DNA of 64,000 nucleotides, from positions 1 through 64,000 of the forward strand of contig JAIXMP010000075.1 in the NCBI GenBank assembly GCA_025677815.1, read 5' to 3'. A program made the position numbers and the translations under genes. The DNA is from Phascolomyces articulosus. Its lineage: Eukaryota > Mucoromycota > Mucoromycetes > Mucorales > Lichtheimiaceae. Below the pieces are notes generated by a model. That model worked only from the letters and a program-made list of their open reading frames with translations, was not told the origin of the DNA and made no database searches. This document shows positions 1 through 12,600 of this stretch, one piece after another; position 1 is the first letter of the stretch, and every line of letters begins with the position of its first letter.

Positions 1-245
1 TTTACAAATAAATATTTACAAAGATACATTTACATTAATTTATTCTATTCTACTTTTAATCCTTAATCCACCATGCCAATAAATCTATATATAGTTTACA
101 TATAAAACAAAACAAAGAGAGAACGATTCAGTGTTGCATATTGATAAGCAAAAACAAAACAGAGTGTGTACATTTTTATAGTATAATATACAATCCCCAC
201 ACCCAAACAGCTATTATACAAACCAAGGACCAAAAGACATCAACC

Positions 246-790
246 ATGAGTATCAAGAAAATTCGTTGCAGAAGATTCACAACTATCTATTTAATAATCA
301 TTTATTGACCAGTGAATTTGTTGAATACAATGAAAAATATTTATTATTAAAGGAAAAGAAGAAAATATTGCAACAAAGGATGTACAAACTTACCCAAAGC
401 GTGTGTTTTTTCATCAAGCTGAGCAGATTGACTTTATCATTTGTGAGAAGAACTTACAGTGTTTTGATCAACAAGAAGATAACGCAACAGAAAGTTTTGC
501 TTACCAGTAAAAAGCATGTGCTATTACAAACACCAGTATACAAACAGATCACCAAAGAGAGAAAAAGAAACAATGATTTTGACCATTGGATGAATAATGA
601 ATACCTTTCAAAAGATTTAATAATATAGAATTGTTTGATCTTGCTCGAATTAATAGTCATGTCATTTGAAGAAAAGAATACCATAAAAGAACAGCGATCT
701 TGAGTGGAATGGATCTTGTAAAAAAAAACGCGAATAGAAAATAGAAGAGGTGAAAAAAGAGTCAAAGAAGAAAAAAGAAGAAACATAATA
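246..790 (+). pseudogene. Degenerate coding remnant, unknown family
   Basis: An open stretch from 266 to 628 encodes a lysine-rich, coiled-coil-like segment (YNEKYLLLKEKKKILQQR) followed by a basic tail. Its open frame has no good ATG at the beginning; the nearest ATG, at 246, is in another frame. Downstream to about 790 a neighbouring frame still looks coding-like (ELFDLARINSH) but has stops. I do not recognise the family. It lies immediately left of a transposon, so it may be a gene fragment disrupted there. It could also be a real exon of a gene starting outside the usual ATG context; low confidence. Confidence 0.25.
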
Positions 791-832
791 TAGTGTTTAT
801 CGCCACTCCTTCCCTAATAAAACTATACCTAC

Positions 833-2014
833 CACCGTAAAAAAAAATTGGAATGAACGGCCACTTTCGGTTACTTTCGGCTACACTGTTGTACATATCT
901 TGAATGCTTACCTTAAAAGCCATTTATATATTTCACAAAATGGTGCTTCCAACTACCGCAAACAATATTCCAAAAGCGCTTGCCAGCTTTTTGACAGCTC
1001 GTACTCTCTCTTCCTCCATCCATAATAATAATAATAATAATGCAACAACAATAAAACAGCACGTATGTAGTTTTTAAAAAATATTTATCCTAAATAAAAC
1101 ATAAAAGCGTGCTGACTTTCCATATTGTGTACTAATTGTGAAAATGATGGTAAAAGAACTGAGCCAAAGATATATACAGCAGAGGAATTGTTAGATATGT
1201 TGGAATGCGAGCCTTTTTCATTCACGTAAGAATCGATTGTTTCTCGCGTAGTAGTATAGAGCGAATAGATATCAAATCCCACATTCCGACAACTAAGAAT
1301 AATCTTTACGTTTTTGCATATTATGTACATATAGTGATAACGAGGATGATAACTAGAAGATGTTTAATTCAGCTGGTATGTCATACATAAAATACCTCTT
1401 GTAATTGCTTTATTGATGAAATTGTACTGATCCTCTGTTATTATTTATTACGTAGAACTTAAACATTATCAACCCATAGATACAATTACAAATACAAATG
1501 TCTTAAATAAAAGGACCATTTGCTTATACATCCTTGCTTACTTTTTTTACCGGTTTACAATTGATGGAAGCCTACTCGATCCAGTTATAATAAACAATCA
1601 TAGTACACTGTGATTATATCAAATCGAGCATTATATTTTTATTTAGTATTCTTATATTCATTTGTCATTTAGTGATATTTAAATTTTATAAATCCAATAG
1701 CATTAGTAACCCCTAATATTATTATATTATTAAATAAACACATTTTTTAGTGAAATAATAATCGCATATTTGAGTTATTAATATATCATGTTTATCTTTG
1801 AATAATACCTATCGTTCGCTACACAAGAAACGTTTTGTGTACCCTGTCCATTTGAAAAGCGATTTTTTGTGCCACTTAAATTCAGCTACTTTCGTCGACT
1901 TTCGGCCATTAACTCGTAAAGTGTTCGAAAGTAGACGAAAGTAGCCGAAAGTCCACGAAAGTCCACGAAAGTCCACGAAAGTCCACGAAAGTCCACGAAT
2001 TTTTTTTTACGGCG
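833..2014. mobile_element. Non-autonomous DNA transposon with A-rich inverted termini
   Basis: The left end reads CACCGTAAAAAAAAATT and the reverse complement of the right end reads CGCCGTAAAAAAAAATT. Both are followed by copies of an ACTTTCG-containing motif, for example at 860-885 on the left and 1885-1999 on the right. No transposase-like reading frame exists inside, so the 1.18-kb element is probably mobilised in trans. The trinucleotide TAC flanks both ends (830-832 and 2015-2017), which may be the target duplication but is too short to prove it. The superfamily is not assigned. Confidence 0.6.
1927..1999. repeat. Tandem 10-bp CGAAAGTNNN repeat, subterminal
   Basis: Seven consecutive 10-bp units begin CGAAAGT. 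The first two end AGA and AGC and the next five end CCA; a partial unit follows and abuts the A/T-rich terminus. Together with the inverted copies at 1885-1905 (ACTTTCGTCGACTTTCGG) they can form a hairpin around 1885-1955. Such arrays are commonly transposase-binding sites; that role here is inference. Confidence 0.8.
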
Positions 2015-2519
2015 TACCTTTTGTTATCAAAAGGGAAGAAAGGAATATCTATTTATTACGATCATCCTATTCTTGTTTGCCTTGTCATAAACAGAAAGAG
2101 GCTTATTATCAAACAATAGATACTTTATAGGCCGGAAGAAACCATCTAAATAGATTTAAGATCAAAAAGTGAGAGATTCTCTTCATAACTCTCAAACTTA
2201 TAATATAGAATACCTCTTCCATCATGTATTATTTTGATAACAACAAGTTTCTTTTAATTTATAATATAACTTACGTTTTGCGGGTGTGTATAATGGCCTA
2301 ATGATAAGAAGTGTGTTTTTTGAAGTAGAAAAAAAAAAAGAAAAGGGCACGCGTCATAGCGAATCGCGTGTTTACAAAATTGGGAATTAGTTTCAGCTTG
2401 CATGAAATCTCTTAAAAAAGTAGTAATGATTATATGATGGAAGTCGGAGTACCTGATAAAAAAAAAGTCATATATTTACTCATAATCTACATGGATATGG
2501 CCTAATGAGTGCTATTTTA
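2015..2519. other. AT-rich intergenic stretch
   Basis: No gene recognised. It contains short coding-like snippets without continuity and two copies of the string TGGCCTAATGA (about 2292 and 2497), too short to interpret. Confidence 0.4.
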
Positions 2520-2873
2520 TAGACGAACGAACAGTTCGTAGAAGAAAAATGCCAAACAATTATCAAAGCAATTAAGAATGAAACACGTGGTGACGGCTAT
2601 CGTTCATTGCAGCTTATGACTCTTTTGGATGCTGAACTTTTATGATCAAAAATCAACGATGATAAAAAAAGAAAACGCCCCAAAGACTTACTCCCTATGG
2701 ATACAAACTACGAGTACCAGAGTTTGTAACTTTCTGGAGTTGATGAGTTTCATAGTGATACTTATAATTCGGATGAAGATGAATATGATAAAGATAATAT
2801 TGATGGTATCTTGCAAGAAATTGAGAATGGTAGATCTGTTTCCGGAAGAGATATAGATGTTGATCTTCTTTAG
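2520..2873 (+). pseudogene. Decayed fragment encoding an acidic C-terminus
   Basis: One frame reads through with two internal stops and encodes a helical piece (EEKCQTIIKAIKNETRGD), a basic patch (KKRKRPKDLL) and an acidic Asp/Tyr-rich end (YNSDEDEYDKDNIDG) that finishes at a stop near 2871. The composition resembles the C-terminus of a nuclear protein, but the family is not recognised. The stops, and the transposons on both sides, suggest a broken gene. Missed introns could explain the stops instead. Confidence 0.3.
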
Positions 2874-3106
2874 TACCAGATATGCCATTTCTCTGCGCCT
2901 TCAGTATTTAGCATTATATATAATTTCTACTTTTTGTATATGTGTTTGTGTGTGCTACTTTATGCTATTCTTTTTATTATATGTTATTCCTTCTTCATTT
3001 TATATGTTGTTCTTTTTATTATGTAATTTTCACTTGTATTCTTTTTATACTTTTTATACTTTTTATTGTGGGATCGTCATTTTTTTTGTATATGATGCTT
3101 CATAAA

Positions 3107-3114
3107 TTATTAAA
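3107..3114. repeat. Target-site duplication TTATTAAA (left copy)
   Basis: This 8-bp word lies directly before the left inverted repeat. An identical copy lies directly after the right one at 4179-4186. Eight bases fit hAT, P or Merlin-type integration. Confidence 0.85.
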
Positions 3115-3216
3115 GGGTATTACTACGCGTGCAGCAAGAATGTTGGCCACTTTAGCAATCATGCTGCCTGTGTCGTCCACTTACCATATTAGGTGCTGCA
3201 CGCGTCGTCCACAGCT
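3115..3216 (+). repeat. Left terminal inverted repeat of the 3115-4178 element
   Basis: About 102 bp. It contains ACGCGTGCAGCA at 3125-3136 and its exact reverse complement TGCTGCACGCGT at 3194-3205, so the TIR is itself a dyad around a conserved middle. Confidence 0.85.
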
Positions 3217-4045
3217 ATTTGAAGTCTCTCCCCTTATTATACTTCTCTTGTAAATAATAACATTTATATCATTAGAATTATGAGTTTCCATATAATATCT
3301 TCTATAATAATTACTATCATCATGTTTCGCTTGTACGTAAGAACGACAAGATCGAAATAACAAAACATTGTATGTAATGAACATTGGGTAGTAAAAAATT
3401 ACAAAGATTGAACGTAATAAAAAGTTATTAAAATCAATAGGTAAGAATGAAAAGATTCAATTAATTAAAATAGAATTAATTCATTAAAGTAACCGGTTGA
3501 TTATGATAAATATTGATAATAAAGATGGATAATAAAAGAAAAGAAAAGACAATATATACTTTATATTAATATATAGTATATGAAAAGAAAAACATATATT
3601 AAGAAAGTTATCCTTCATAGTCCTCTTCTACAGTATCACAATAATGTTCTTTTGCATTATTTTTTTTTTTTGACATCCTAAGATTTATTATGTAAAAGAA
3701 AAAAATTCAGTTATTGAATAAAATAATAGTAATAAATAGTAATAAAATAAAAAAATAAAAAAATAATAGTAAATAATGAAGATAATAATAGTAATAATAA
3801 TAACATCATATAGAAAAAAGTATAATAAAAAAAAGAAAGATAGCTATTATATATATTACTAAAAAATATATATTGTAGTAACAGTTATAGTGATATCCAA
3901 ATGGTTTTTTAAGAAAAAGTTATTATTATACATATAAACAATTTAAAATTCAATAAAAATGATTAGTAGCATTATTTTATGAATAATAATTACATGAAAG
4001 AGCGCAATTAAGTGCTATATTAACAATGACATATCCATTGACAAA

Positions 4046-4178
4046 AGCTGTGGACGACGTGTGCAGCACCTAATATGGTAAGTGGACGACACAGGCAGCA
4101 TGATTGCTAAAGTGGCCAACATTTTTGCTGCACGCGTGGTCTGACTGTGAAAATTTTGCTGCACGCGTAGTAATACCC
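4046..4178 (-). repeat. Right terminal inverted repeat with 31-bp internal duplication
   Basis: It matches the left TIR in reverse complement but is 31 bp longer, because the outer TGCTGCACGCGT motif occurs twice (4126-4137 and 4157-4168). The inner motif at 4057-4068 has one change (ACGTGT instead of ACGCGT). It therefore has three motif copies against two on the left. Confidence 0.8.
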
Positions 4179-4186
4179 TTATTAAA
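4179..4186. repeat. Target-site duplication TTATTAAA (right copy)
   Basis: Perfect direct copy of 3107-3114, abutting the right inverted repeat. Confidence 0.85.
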
Positions 4187-4482
4187 TTGTTCTTTTGCTT
4201 CTTGTAATAATTATAATTTATACTGATATACATCAAGTCCTTACATACTTTTTACCAGTTTATAAAAACATTTGATCATTATAAAGTGAGAGTATAGAGG
4301 GAAAATAGTACACAACATTGAAATACTTTTTTTTTTCTTTGGAAAATTGAAAAGGTAAGGGTGTATTATGTAAGTAAAATTCTCTGGTGCACGCGACACC
4401 ATCCACAGAGGACTGTAAACTAGATGCCACAGGCTCCTAATCATGTTCGGTCATTCAAATGAACTTATCCTAACATTCAAAT

Positions 4483-5880
4483 ATGGTAAAAAGCTCAGGT
4501 GCCAACGGTTCACCTATAAACAGGGAGGGATTTTTAATTTTTGCAAACATGCATGATCAACAATTAAGCGATGAACAGTTTCGAACACGGCTAGACGGTC
4601 ATTTTGCACTTTATCGGATCAATTTACGATTTCCAATCGTTTCTTCTATAATTACTGGAAAATGGTATCGAGTAGATCTATTACTTGTCAATGAACTCGG
4701 TCTGTTTCGACGTGCAGATATTCAACCTAATGGCAAAGTGCATCTACAATGTCAATTATTAAATTTACATGATTCACAACAAACTCTCGCTGATAGCAAT
4801 TCCTCATGGCAAGTCGAGACACGCCCTTTTCACGATCAGGTGCACATGACAGTAGGATATGAGGGATCTGGCAAAGGAGGATTTGAGTACCGTATTATTC
4901 GTGACACCAAAAAAAAGGATGAACAGAGTTTTAAAGGATATTATCTTCATATATCTGTATCTCATGTTGAATCATGCACACTCTCACCCCATGTTTTACC
5001 TTTGGTGATTGGACCCATTCAAATTAACAACAATTCAGAAAGTGTTATAGACCATCCAACAAATGCGCCAATTGAATTATGGCCAGAAAATACTTGTATG
5101 GTACATGATATTTATCGTTTATTTTCGCATACGGTTGTCCAAGAATACTGGGATGCAGGTATTCCAGGGAAAATTTGGGATTCGGCCATTGTTATGTTGG
5201 AGTTTCTTAAAAACTTGATGCCGTTTTTAGCAGAAAGACAACATATAGTGGATCTTAGTGCTGGGTAAGTGGGAAAGGGGGAAAGGGAGAGGAAAGAAAA
5301 TGGTAATGGATTATATCAATAACCTGATTGATCAAATGGGATATGCTACCTTTATTGACAAAGATATTCTATTCACATTAGGACTGGTTTATTGGGATAC
5401 TATGCCAACAACAACATTCACAGTGGTGCAACATCTTCCACAGATCACCACGTGACAATTACTGAACTAGAAGAGGCGTTGGAGTTAATTCAGCGTAATG
5501 CAACACTCAACAGTAACCAACCCAAGGTCAATATACATCCATTACTATGGGGAAACAGAGAACAAGCAGAGATGTGCGGGAAGGCGGATATTATCATGGC
5601 TTCTGATGTTCTATATGAATCTGGATTTTTTGATGATCTGGTTCAAGCACTATATGATTTGTCTAAACCGACGACGAAGATCTATATTGGGTATAAACGA
5701 CGAGGATTGGATACAGCTGAAGAAGAACGGTTTTGGAAAAGATGTATGGATCGTGGGTTCAAGGTTACACTATTACAACAAAGCAGTGATATTGATAATA
5801 ATGATGCGGAAACAGATATGGTTCCAGATTTAGCCCAACAGACCGGTGTTCAAATATACCGATTAACTCGATGCCTGTAA
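4483..5880 (+). CDS. METTL21-like protein (lysine) methyltransferase
   Basis: Two exons, 4483-5264 and 5382-5880, joined by a GTAAGT...TTAG intron, give 426 residues. The join creates the class I SAM-binding loop DLSAGTGLLGYYA at about residue 257; before splicing this motif is split. Upstream sits KIWDSAIVMLEFLK, the typical pre-motif-I helix of the Methyltransf_16/METTL21 family, and downstream ADIIMASDVLYES matches the family post-I region (usually D-V-x-Y). The N-terminal 240 residues are beta-rich and unrelated to the catalytic fold, an extension seen in some fungal members. Proteins of this family methylate lysines of translation factors or chaperones; the substrate here cannot be told. 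The gene is followed by the GDSL hydrolase gene on the same strand, 113 bp downstream. Confidence 0.85.
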
Positions 5881-5993
5881 AAAAATGTACACCTATTCTC
5901 CTTTTTTTATGTTTCTTATTTATAAATATAAATATATAAAAATGATCGAGCGATTTGTACAGATTTTAATTGATATTAAAACAAGAAAATACT

Positions 5994-7998
5994 ATGTTTT
6001 ACGTGAAAGGATCCGCATTTTTATCATCATTATCATCGTCTTCACCAATACAAAAATCAGCTCCTTGGTTACAAGAGGACAGTAATACAGATAACCAGTA
6101 TAGGGATGATAATAAAGATTTATCTCTAGTGCAACAAACGTTATTACATCGTTATGATCCACATAGGAAAAAAAGAGTTGAATCGCTACCATTATGCATT
6201 TTGGGAGCTGTTTTCCTGTGCATGCTCTCGGTTATCTACACTACCTTTTTGATGCCAACAGTTCTCTTAACTACAGCACTCTCCAATGTTAAACAGGATG
6301 AATTGCCAGGCGATAGGAACAATCCAAATGACCATGTCAATGATCATGGATTTGACTTCCCATTACAAATTGGTTGTCCGCTTATGGCACCAAGAAGCGA
6401 TGGCGGAGCTAAATCCGTCAGTGATCTTCGACCAGATGATATTAAAGTTGTCATTGGCGTTGGCGACAGGTATTATTTGGAGATGGATAAGAGGCAGATA
6501 TAGAAGATGCCTCGAATGATATACAAAAGTGAAATATCTACAATAGAAATATATTCTAATTATAGTAATCATACATCTCTTATATTTTAAACGCTCATAG
6601 TGTCATGGCAGGATTTGGTGCCAAAGGAATTCAAAATGATCGATTTATTAGCACTAAAACACTTTCTGAAAGTCGAGGCGTTTCTTTTGCTATGGGAGGT
6701 GTACGTCATATCGACTATATATATAGTAACTTTATTATTAGTAAATGTTGATTTAACGTACAAGAAACAACTCTTTACAGGACCGGGACGCTATTACTTT
6801 ACCAAATATTATTCATTATTATACCCCAACATTATATGGATCATCTGTTGGAGAACAGTTCTTTACCCTTTGTTTTGGTAAGACCTATTGATGTAAACTA
6901 TAATTTTAATGATTATCATCCTTGAAAAAAGAATAACCAGTTAATTTCATTCATGATTCAAATATTTCTGATGAAATAGGTGATTCATTTTGCCCAAAAG
7001 GACAATACAAAAAAGAAGTAGATGTATTAAATGCCGCTCAGTCCGGTGCACGTAGTTCTAATTTGAACCATGAAATTGATTACTTGTTGGACCGTCTAGA
7101 TGATGCTTATAGCTCAAACCAAATTCAACCAGGAGACTGGAAACTACTTACGCTATTTGTTGGAAGTAATGATATTTGCCATTCATGCACAACCGCAACA
7201 TCTTTACCACCCCCCTTTCTTATGAATGTTGCCGCTGCTATCGAACGTATTCGGGTGACAATTCGAAATGTGCTTGTTCAAATTGGTAAGGATTCATATA
7301 AAATAATTTATTATGACGAAAAAGAAATACAGAAACGTCACTAAAGAGAAAAAACGGATATATCCAAGTTGGTGTCATGCGAGTAGATGAAATTTTTGTT
7401 GAGACACAGAACTATCCAGAATATTGTCAACCATTTCCTCGGTTTACCGATTTTGTCCTACATGACCACGAATGCGAATGCGCTCACACACCTGCCAACA
7501 GAACCGTTATGAGCACATTGACACCCCAATATAATGTTGGACTTCAAAAAATTGCTCAGAGCTATATCGCTAATGATTCATTTGCTGTTACTTTTCAACC
7601 TTTAAAGGTAGATATTATGAGTTTTCCAATACAAGCAATCAGGTAAATTTCTACGCCTAATAAATAATTTTATGCTACAAAAATATATATCTGTATAACT
7701 ATTAACCATAGATATGCCAAATATTTTTTTATGAACGACAATCTATTAAGCAATGTGGATTGTTTCCATCCATCAGAAATGGGACATCGTTGGTTCGCAA
7801 AACAACTATGGTAATGTTAAACTCTGATCATTGGAAAATATAACAGCAGCAAACGTATGAAACTAATTATACTATTTTTTTTTTACTTTTAGGCGCATGA
7901 TGTTTTTACCACTAACCGAAAAAAAAAATGAACTCAAGTTTGATCAATTTCTTAAGATTTACTGTCCAACTGATTCCGATCGTTTCCAGATTAAATAG
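5994..7998 (+). CDS. Membrane-anchored GDSL/SGNH hydrolase, phospholipase B1-like
   Basis: Seven exons are predicted: 5994-6469, 6601-6700, 6781-6877, 6980-7285, 7369-7642, 7712-7810 and 7893-7998, giving 485 residues with all phases consistent. A hydrophobic segment near residues 65-95 (LPLCILGAVFLCMLSVIY) suggests a type II membrane anchor. The SGNH blocks follow in order. Block I is IKVVIGVGDS, with the serine codon split by intron 1. Next come SFAMGG and TLPNII, then a block II-like SGARSSNL, block III FVGSNDIC and block V VDCFHPS with the catalytic Asp and His. This order matches the animal and fungal PLB1 family, which cleaves acyl esters of (lyso)phospholipids. A start at the first in-frame ATG (5994) is chosen because it leaves the anchor internal. 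Activity is inferred from intact catalytic residues. Confidence 0.88.
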
Positions 7999-9613
7999 TA
8001 TTTGTATAAAATACTATCATATCAGATACTCCTTATCTTTTCCTCATTTCTTTATGCCTTATAGTTTTTACTATTAACATACTCTGTAAAGCAAATTTTT
8101 AAAACTTATTGTGGCTCTATGTGATGATCAAGTTTTTATAATATAAATCTGTACGTATCAAAAAAGAGCGTTATAACAGCACTTGGTTGAAAAAGCAAAT
8201 GTAGTGGCAAAACGTAATTTTATTATCAATAAACTACTAAGTGATATCAGTTTACATGCTTTGGAAAGGAAGCAATTGACTATTCAATACATTATCAAAT
8301 GCTTGTGTATTTAAGTACCTGTGTTTACCAAATATTTAATCATTAACTGTGTATATGAACAGTAATAGAAAATGTCAGGAAAGGTTCCACGCAACTTCTC
8401 GCTCATTAGTACCGCGGTGCTAAAGTGCCTGGCGACAATCATATTAAATGATGATTTAACGTCGATACCAAGCTGGAAAAATAAATATAGAAGTGATCTT
8501 CATCCTTCCGTTAAGACAAACCACTGGATTTTATTTTAAATGTGCAATAATGTAAATAAAACCAAGCTATGACAAGGGTCAATAATTTTTTTTATTAACG
8601 ACAAAATATCACATCCGTAACAATATATTACATAATAACAACTTTTTATTGATTATAACCTTTAAAAATTTTATCATTGTAGTTTATCTTTATAATAATA
8701 CATGTAACATAATTGAAACCCGTTCTCAACTGACTACATTAAGTTGATGGCTTTGATTAGGGTGCGTCAATAATCGACACATGTCTACTGTTCTCTCGAA
8801 TTATTCGTAGTATATTATATATAAAATGCACCCAAATGAATCTATCATGTTCTGTCTTTAGTATTACTCTCTTATACATCATCTTAAAAAATAGCATTGA
8901 TGTAGAGTTTTTCTATATTCACATCAGTATTCCTTTCCATGTTAACCTACAATAATCACTGATTTTTAATAATATTTGTTGTGGTGAGAATATCAATAAA
9001 CCAAACATAATATAAAATATCACAGGAAGAGAAGGTTTTCTTTTTTCTCTTCTTCTTTTTCTTTGGCTTCCTAATATATCTGCTTTGGTAAGTCACAAAA
9101 GATAATGTGGTATTATAATGGTTGTGAAGAAAGTTATATTTTATTAATAAGAAAAATAAAATAGTATGATAAAGGGAGTGCCCATGGCTTAGCCCTAAAT
9201 GAGCATACCTGTTTCGACAATACACATTGTTGGCACTGGCCACAATCAAGCCATTTATTGAATTATTAACATATGTTTTTTAGTGTTATCTTTCGAGTGA
9301 TTTTTATCATATACGTACTTTTGAGGGATCAAATATTGTTTTACAAGTAAAAGAAAAAAAATGGAAGGGGCAATGATACGTAAAATATGACTATGATAAT
9401 TTCTGTAGACCGCTTTTAAACTTGATAATTTTTTAGGTTGATTCCACGACAAAGATAAAATAGTTTCATATCAATACAATTTTCAAAATCAGCTTTTAGT
9501 TACAACGCGTGTCTTTTCATGCGACTCATCTCTTATTGTAAACTGCGCAGCACACAGCATACACCTCCCTTCCTAAACTCTGAAACTTCTTTCACTTGCA
9601 CCTTTGAAAAGAA
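7999..9613. other. Intergenic region with one UEV-like fragment
   Basis: AT-rich spacer between the hydrolase and the nucleoporin. Apart from the short UEV-like frame at 8372-8539, I see no supported gene. Short minus-strand open frames at 8956-9452 are of low complexity and probably chance. The nucleoporin promoter should lie in the last few hundred bases. Confidence 0.4.
8372..8539 (+). pseudogene. Possible remnant of a UEV/MMS2-type gene
   Basis: A 55-codon frame starts MSGKVPRNFSLI. KVPRNF followed by a leucine is the characteristic N-terminus of ubiquitin E2 variant proteins (MMS2/UBE2V). A later NDDLTSIPSWK loosely recalls the family's DDxTxTxW segment, but the body of the UEV fold is missing and the frame stops after 55 codons. 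It is best read as a truncated, decayed copy. The match is short, so coincidence is possible. Confidence 0.3.
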
Positions 9614-12600
9614 ATGACCAAAGACGAACCTATTCCTAAAACCTCGAAAACTAACGTAAGAATTTCAAAAGAAAAAAGTTTACATTGTCATGTATTTTTG
9701 AATCTCTCTCCTTCTCCCTCTCTCTCTTTCCGTCTCTTTCCTTCCCGTTTTTTATTATTATTTTATTTTGGCAAAATAAAATTCAAAAAAAATAATTCTC
9801 TTTTTTTTTTTTTTTTTTCTATTAGCATGTCAAGTTTGAAAGCATGACATTTAATGGTATTCAAATCCCCATTGGCACTACTAGCTTTAAATCAGAGTCG
9901 GAATATCCTCCTACTGTGTCGCTTATGACTTGTTCCCATAAACATGGCTATTTCGCTATTGGCACCACCGATGGTAAACATTATCTTCATGTTTGTAAAA
10001 AGAACACCTAAAAAAATTTAACTGGTAATATATATATATAATAAATATATACGATGATAGGGTTCCTTCTTGGTGAAATGGCACGTCTTCGTCAACATTT
10101 ACGTGCATCCAAAGTAGAGCCTACCCTACGACAACTTGACTCAGTAGTGAATGTACATGTACCGCTGCCTGTAAGGCAATTACATTTATCTGCAGATGAA
10201 CTACGTATTATTGTTTGTATGGGTCAAACTAAAGTCGTTGTATATGATGTCAAGGATATTGTGGAGAAGGTATTGCAATCATTTTTTTATCTACCTTGAT
10301 TTGTCTGGATTAATAATTATCGCAGCGATAACATAACCCCATTTTCTCATCGATATAGAAAAACAATGCCCAACCAAAGTGGTCATTTACAATGAATAAT
10401 GAAATTATGGATTTCAAACCTTGCCCTACCACAACTGTTCCTCCTGCTTCCACTGCTGGTGTCACTACCATTGCACCAACTGCTTTGGCAGACATCACCA
10501 ATAAGAACGGAAACATGATTAATATCCACAATCACAGCATGGGATACTCAAGATTGGCTTTGGTGCTTGTAAAAAACATAAATGAAAAAATGGGTCACGC
10601 GTGTTTTATGATTGATTGGCTTACTGGATTTATCAGATTCGATATTTCCTATAATTATGTCTCATCCGTTTGTTGGTCTTCGAAAGGAGATGAGTTTATC
10701 TGCGGATATACAGATGGGTCGATCAGAGGTTATTCAATCTTTGGATTAAAGAAATTTGAAATATCACCTCCACCACCTAGGCATCAACAAGAGGGCGATA
10801 AAAAGGAAGAGGGTTCTACACTTTCATCACGTCATGGTAATGAACTGGATATTTTTATTTTGATTGGATCATGATAACATAATCATATTGAAAAAGAGAA
10901 ATGTAACATATCAAGCACCTTTTTTTTATTAAACCGAAATGCTACTAAAAGTGAAAGAAGTGTTATGGTTGGATCAAAATACACTTTTTGCAATATATAC
11001 CAATGAACAAGATAACGATGCACGTATTGTAAAACGACCAACAAAACCAGAATGTACAATCAAGTATATATCCCTTGACGATGTGGCACCCATAGCAAAT
11101 GATCATCGTTCACTTGGTTGCATTGAAAAATCAAAGTTGTTGCATCATGGTCAAAAGTTCTATACCCATGTGATACACAATTTTGGACCAGATATCAAGT
11201 ATGCAATAATTATTGCTAACACTATATCACATAATCTAATGGTTGTGGGATGCTATCAATGCCAAACAATAGAGGAAGAAGATAAAGAAAACAATGAGAA
11301 TAGTGGCGAAGCTAAAGGGTATTGGGCAACATGGTCATGTCCTAGCTATGTAAATCATTTTTATCAGAATAATAAAAATAGTGGTGATGATCAGGTGATA
11401 GCAACAAGTACAGCAAAAACAACAACGACAACTACAACGACAGCTGCTTCATCAATTACCTGTCAAAGACGAGCAAAAAGCCAGTTAGCAACTTTTAAAT
11501 GTGGCAACAACTCTACTGAATCAATCCATCCAGTAGGCATGACAGTGGATTATAGCACAACACCTTCTGGATTTGCCAAAACATATGATTCTGCTACACC
11601 AATGCTTTATTATATTACGAATGCAGGCATGATCAAAGGGTATACAGTTAATCGCAGTGATAAACCATTCTTTTCCATGTACGATGGTATGGTGCCCGTC
11701 GTATCTCCCTTAAATAAAATTCCATCGCCAACAACTACTGGACAAAAGCAAGAAGGAAACCGAGAGGAAAATGAAGCTTCATCGTCACTTTTAACAGCAA
11801 CTTATATACCAACAAGAGAAGCTTATGCCGAGATTCTCAAGTCACACAGTCCTTTTGCTGACGCTGTCAAGCGTTATGAACAAAATGAACAGTCTTTATG
11901 GAAAGAGCATCGTAATGTACCTTCGTTTCGAACTCTCGGAACAAAGCCTAATGCACGATCCCCTACAACTTATTGGTATTCCTCTGCAAAACCAAAATTC
12001 GGTGAAACATCCATGCCTGGATTCCGGTTTGGCACAACTCCACGCTTTGGGGACAGTGGCCCCACTCGATTTGGTGTTCCTTTTAATGAAGAAAAATCGT
12101 CATTAACATTAGCGACGGGACAATATTCATTGTATGGACCAAAAAAAGAAACGGTGGAGCAAAGAGCATCAAGTACAGAAAGAGTTGTACTTAACCTAAA
12201 TGTAGCAGCACCAAAGTTGATTGACAACAATAAAATAACAAGAAGGGAATATAGTTTTGGTCGACCATTTATACAACAAAATTCATTTAGCAGTACGTCA
12301 ACAACACATAGCTCTGATTTCGGTTTCACCAGCATGAATAACAACAATAATACTCCAGTAAAAACGCAACATAATCATCTCACGACTGTTCCTTCCCCTG
12401 TAAATAGTAAAGCAACAAATACGACCAACAACCAAAAGTCAACACTTTTTCATTACAATCCAAAGGCAGAAATGAAATACAAAGAAAATGTCAGTAACAA
12501 TACGAGAATAATAGGAGGTTTTGCCGCTTTAAATGAAGGTTTTACAACTATGACAACTGCAAGTCATCTCAAGGAAAGTCAAGCAGCTGTGGTCTTGAAT

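Larger units (their letters stand above)
3115..4178. mobile_element. MITE-like element, long TIRs, 8-bp TSD
   Basis: This is a 1064-bp element bounded by GGGTATTACTACGCGTGCAG on the left and its reverse complement on the right, with perfect TTATTAAA direct repeats outside. The left inverted repeat covers 3115-3216 and the right 4046-4178. The interior (3217-4045) is AT-rich and has no coding potential, so the element is non-autonomous. The TSD length points to hAT, P or Merlin; hAT TIRs are usually much shorter, so the superfamily stays open. Confidence 0.85.
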
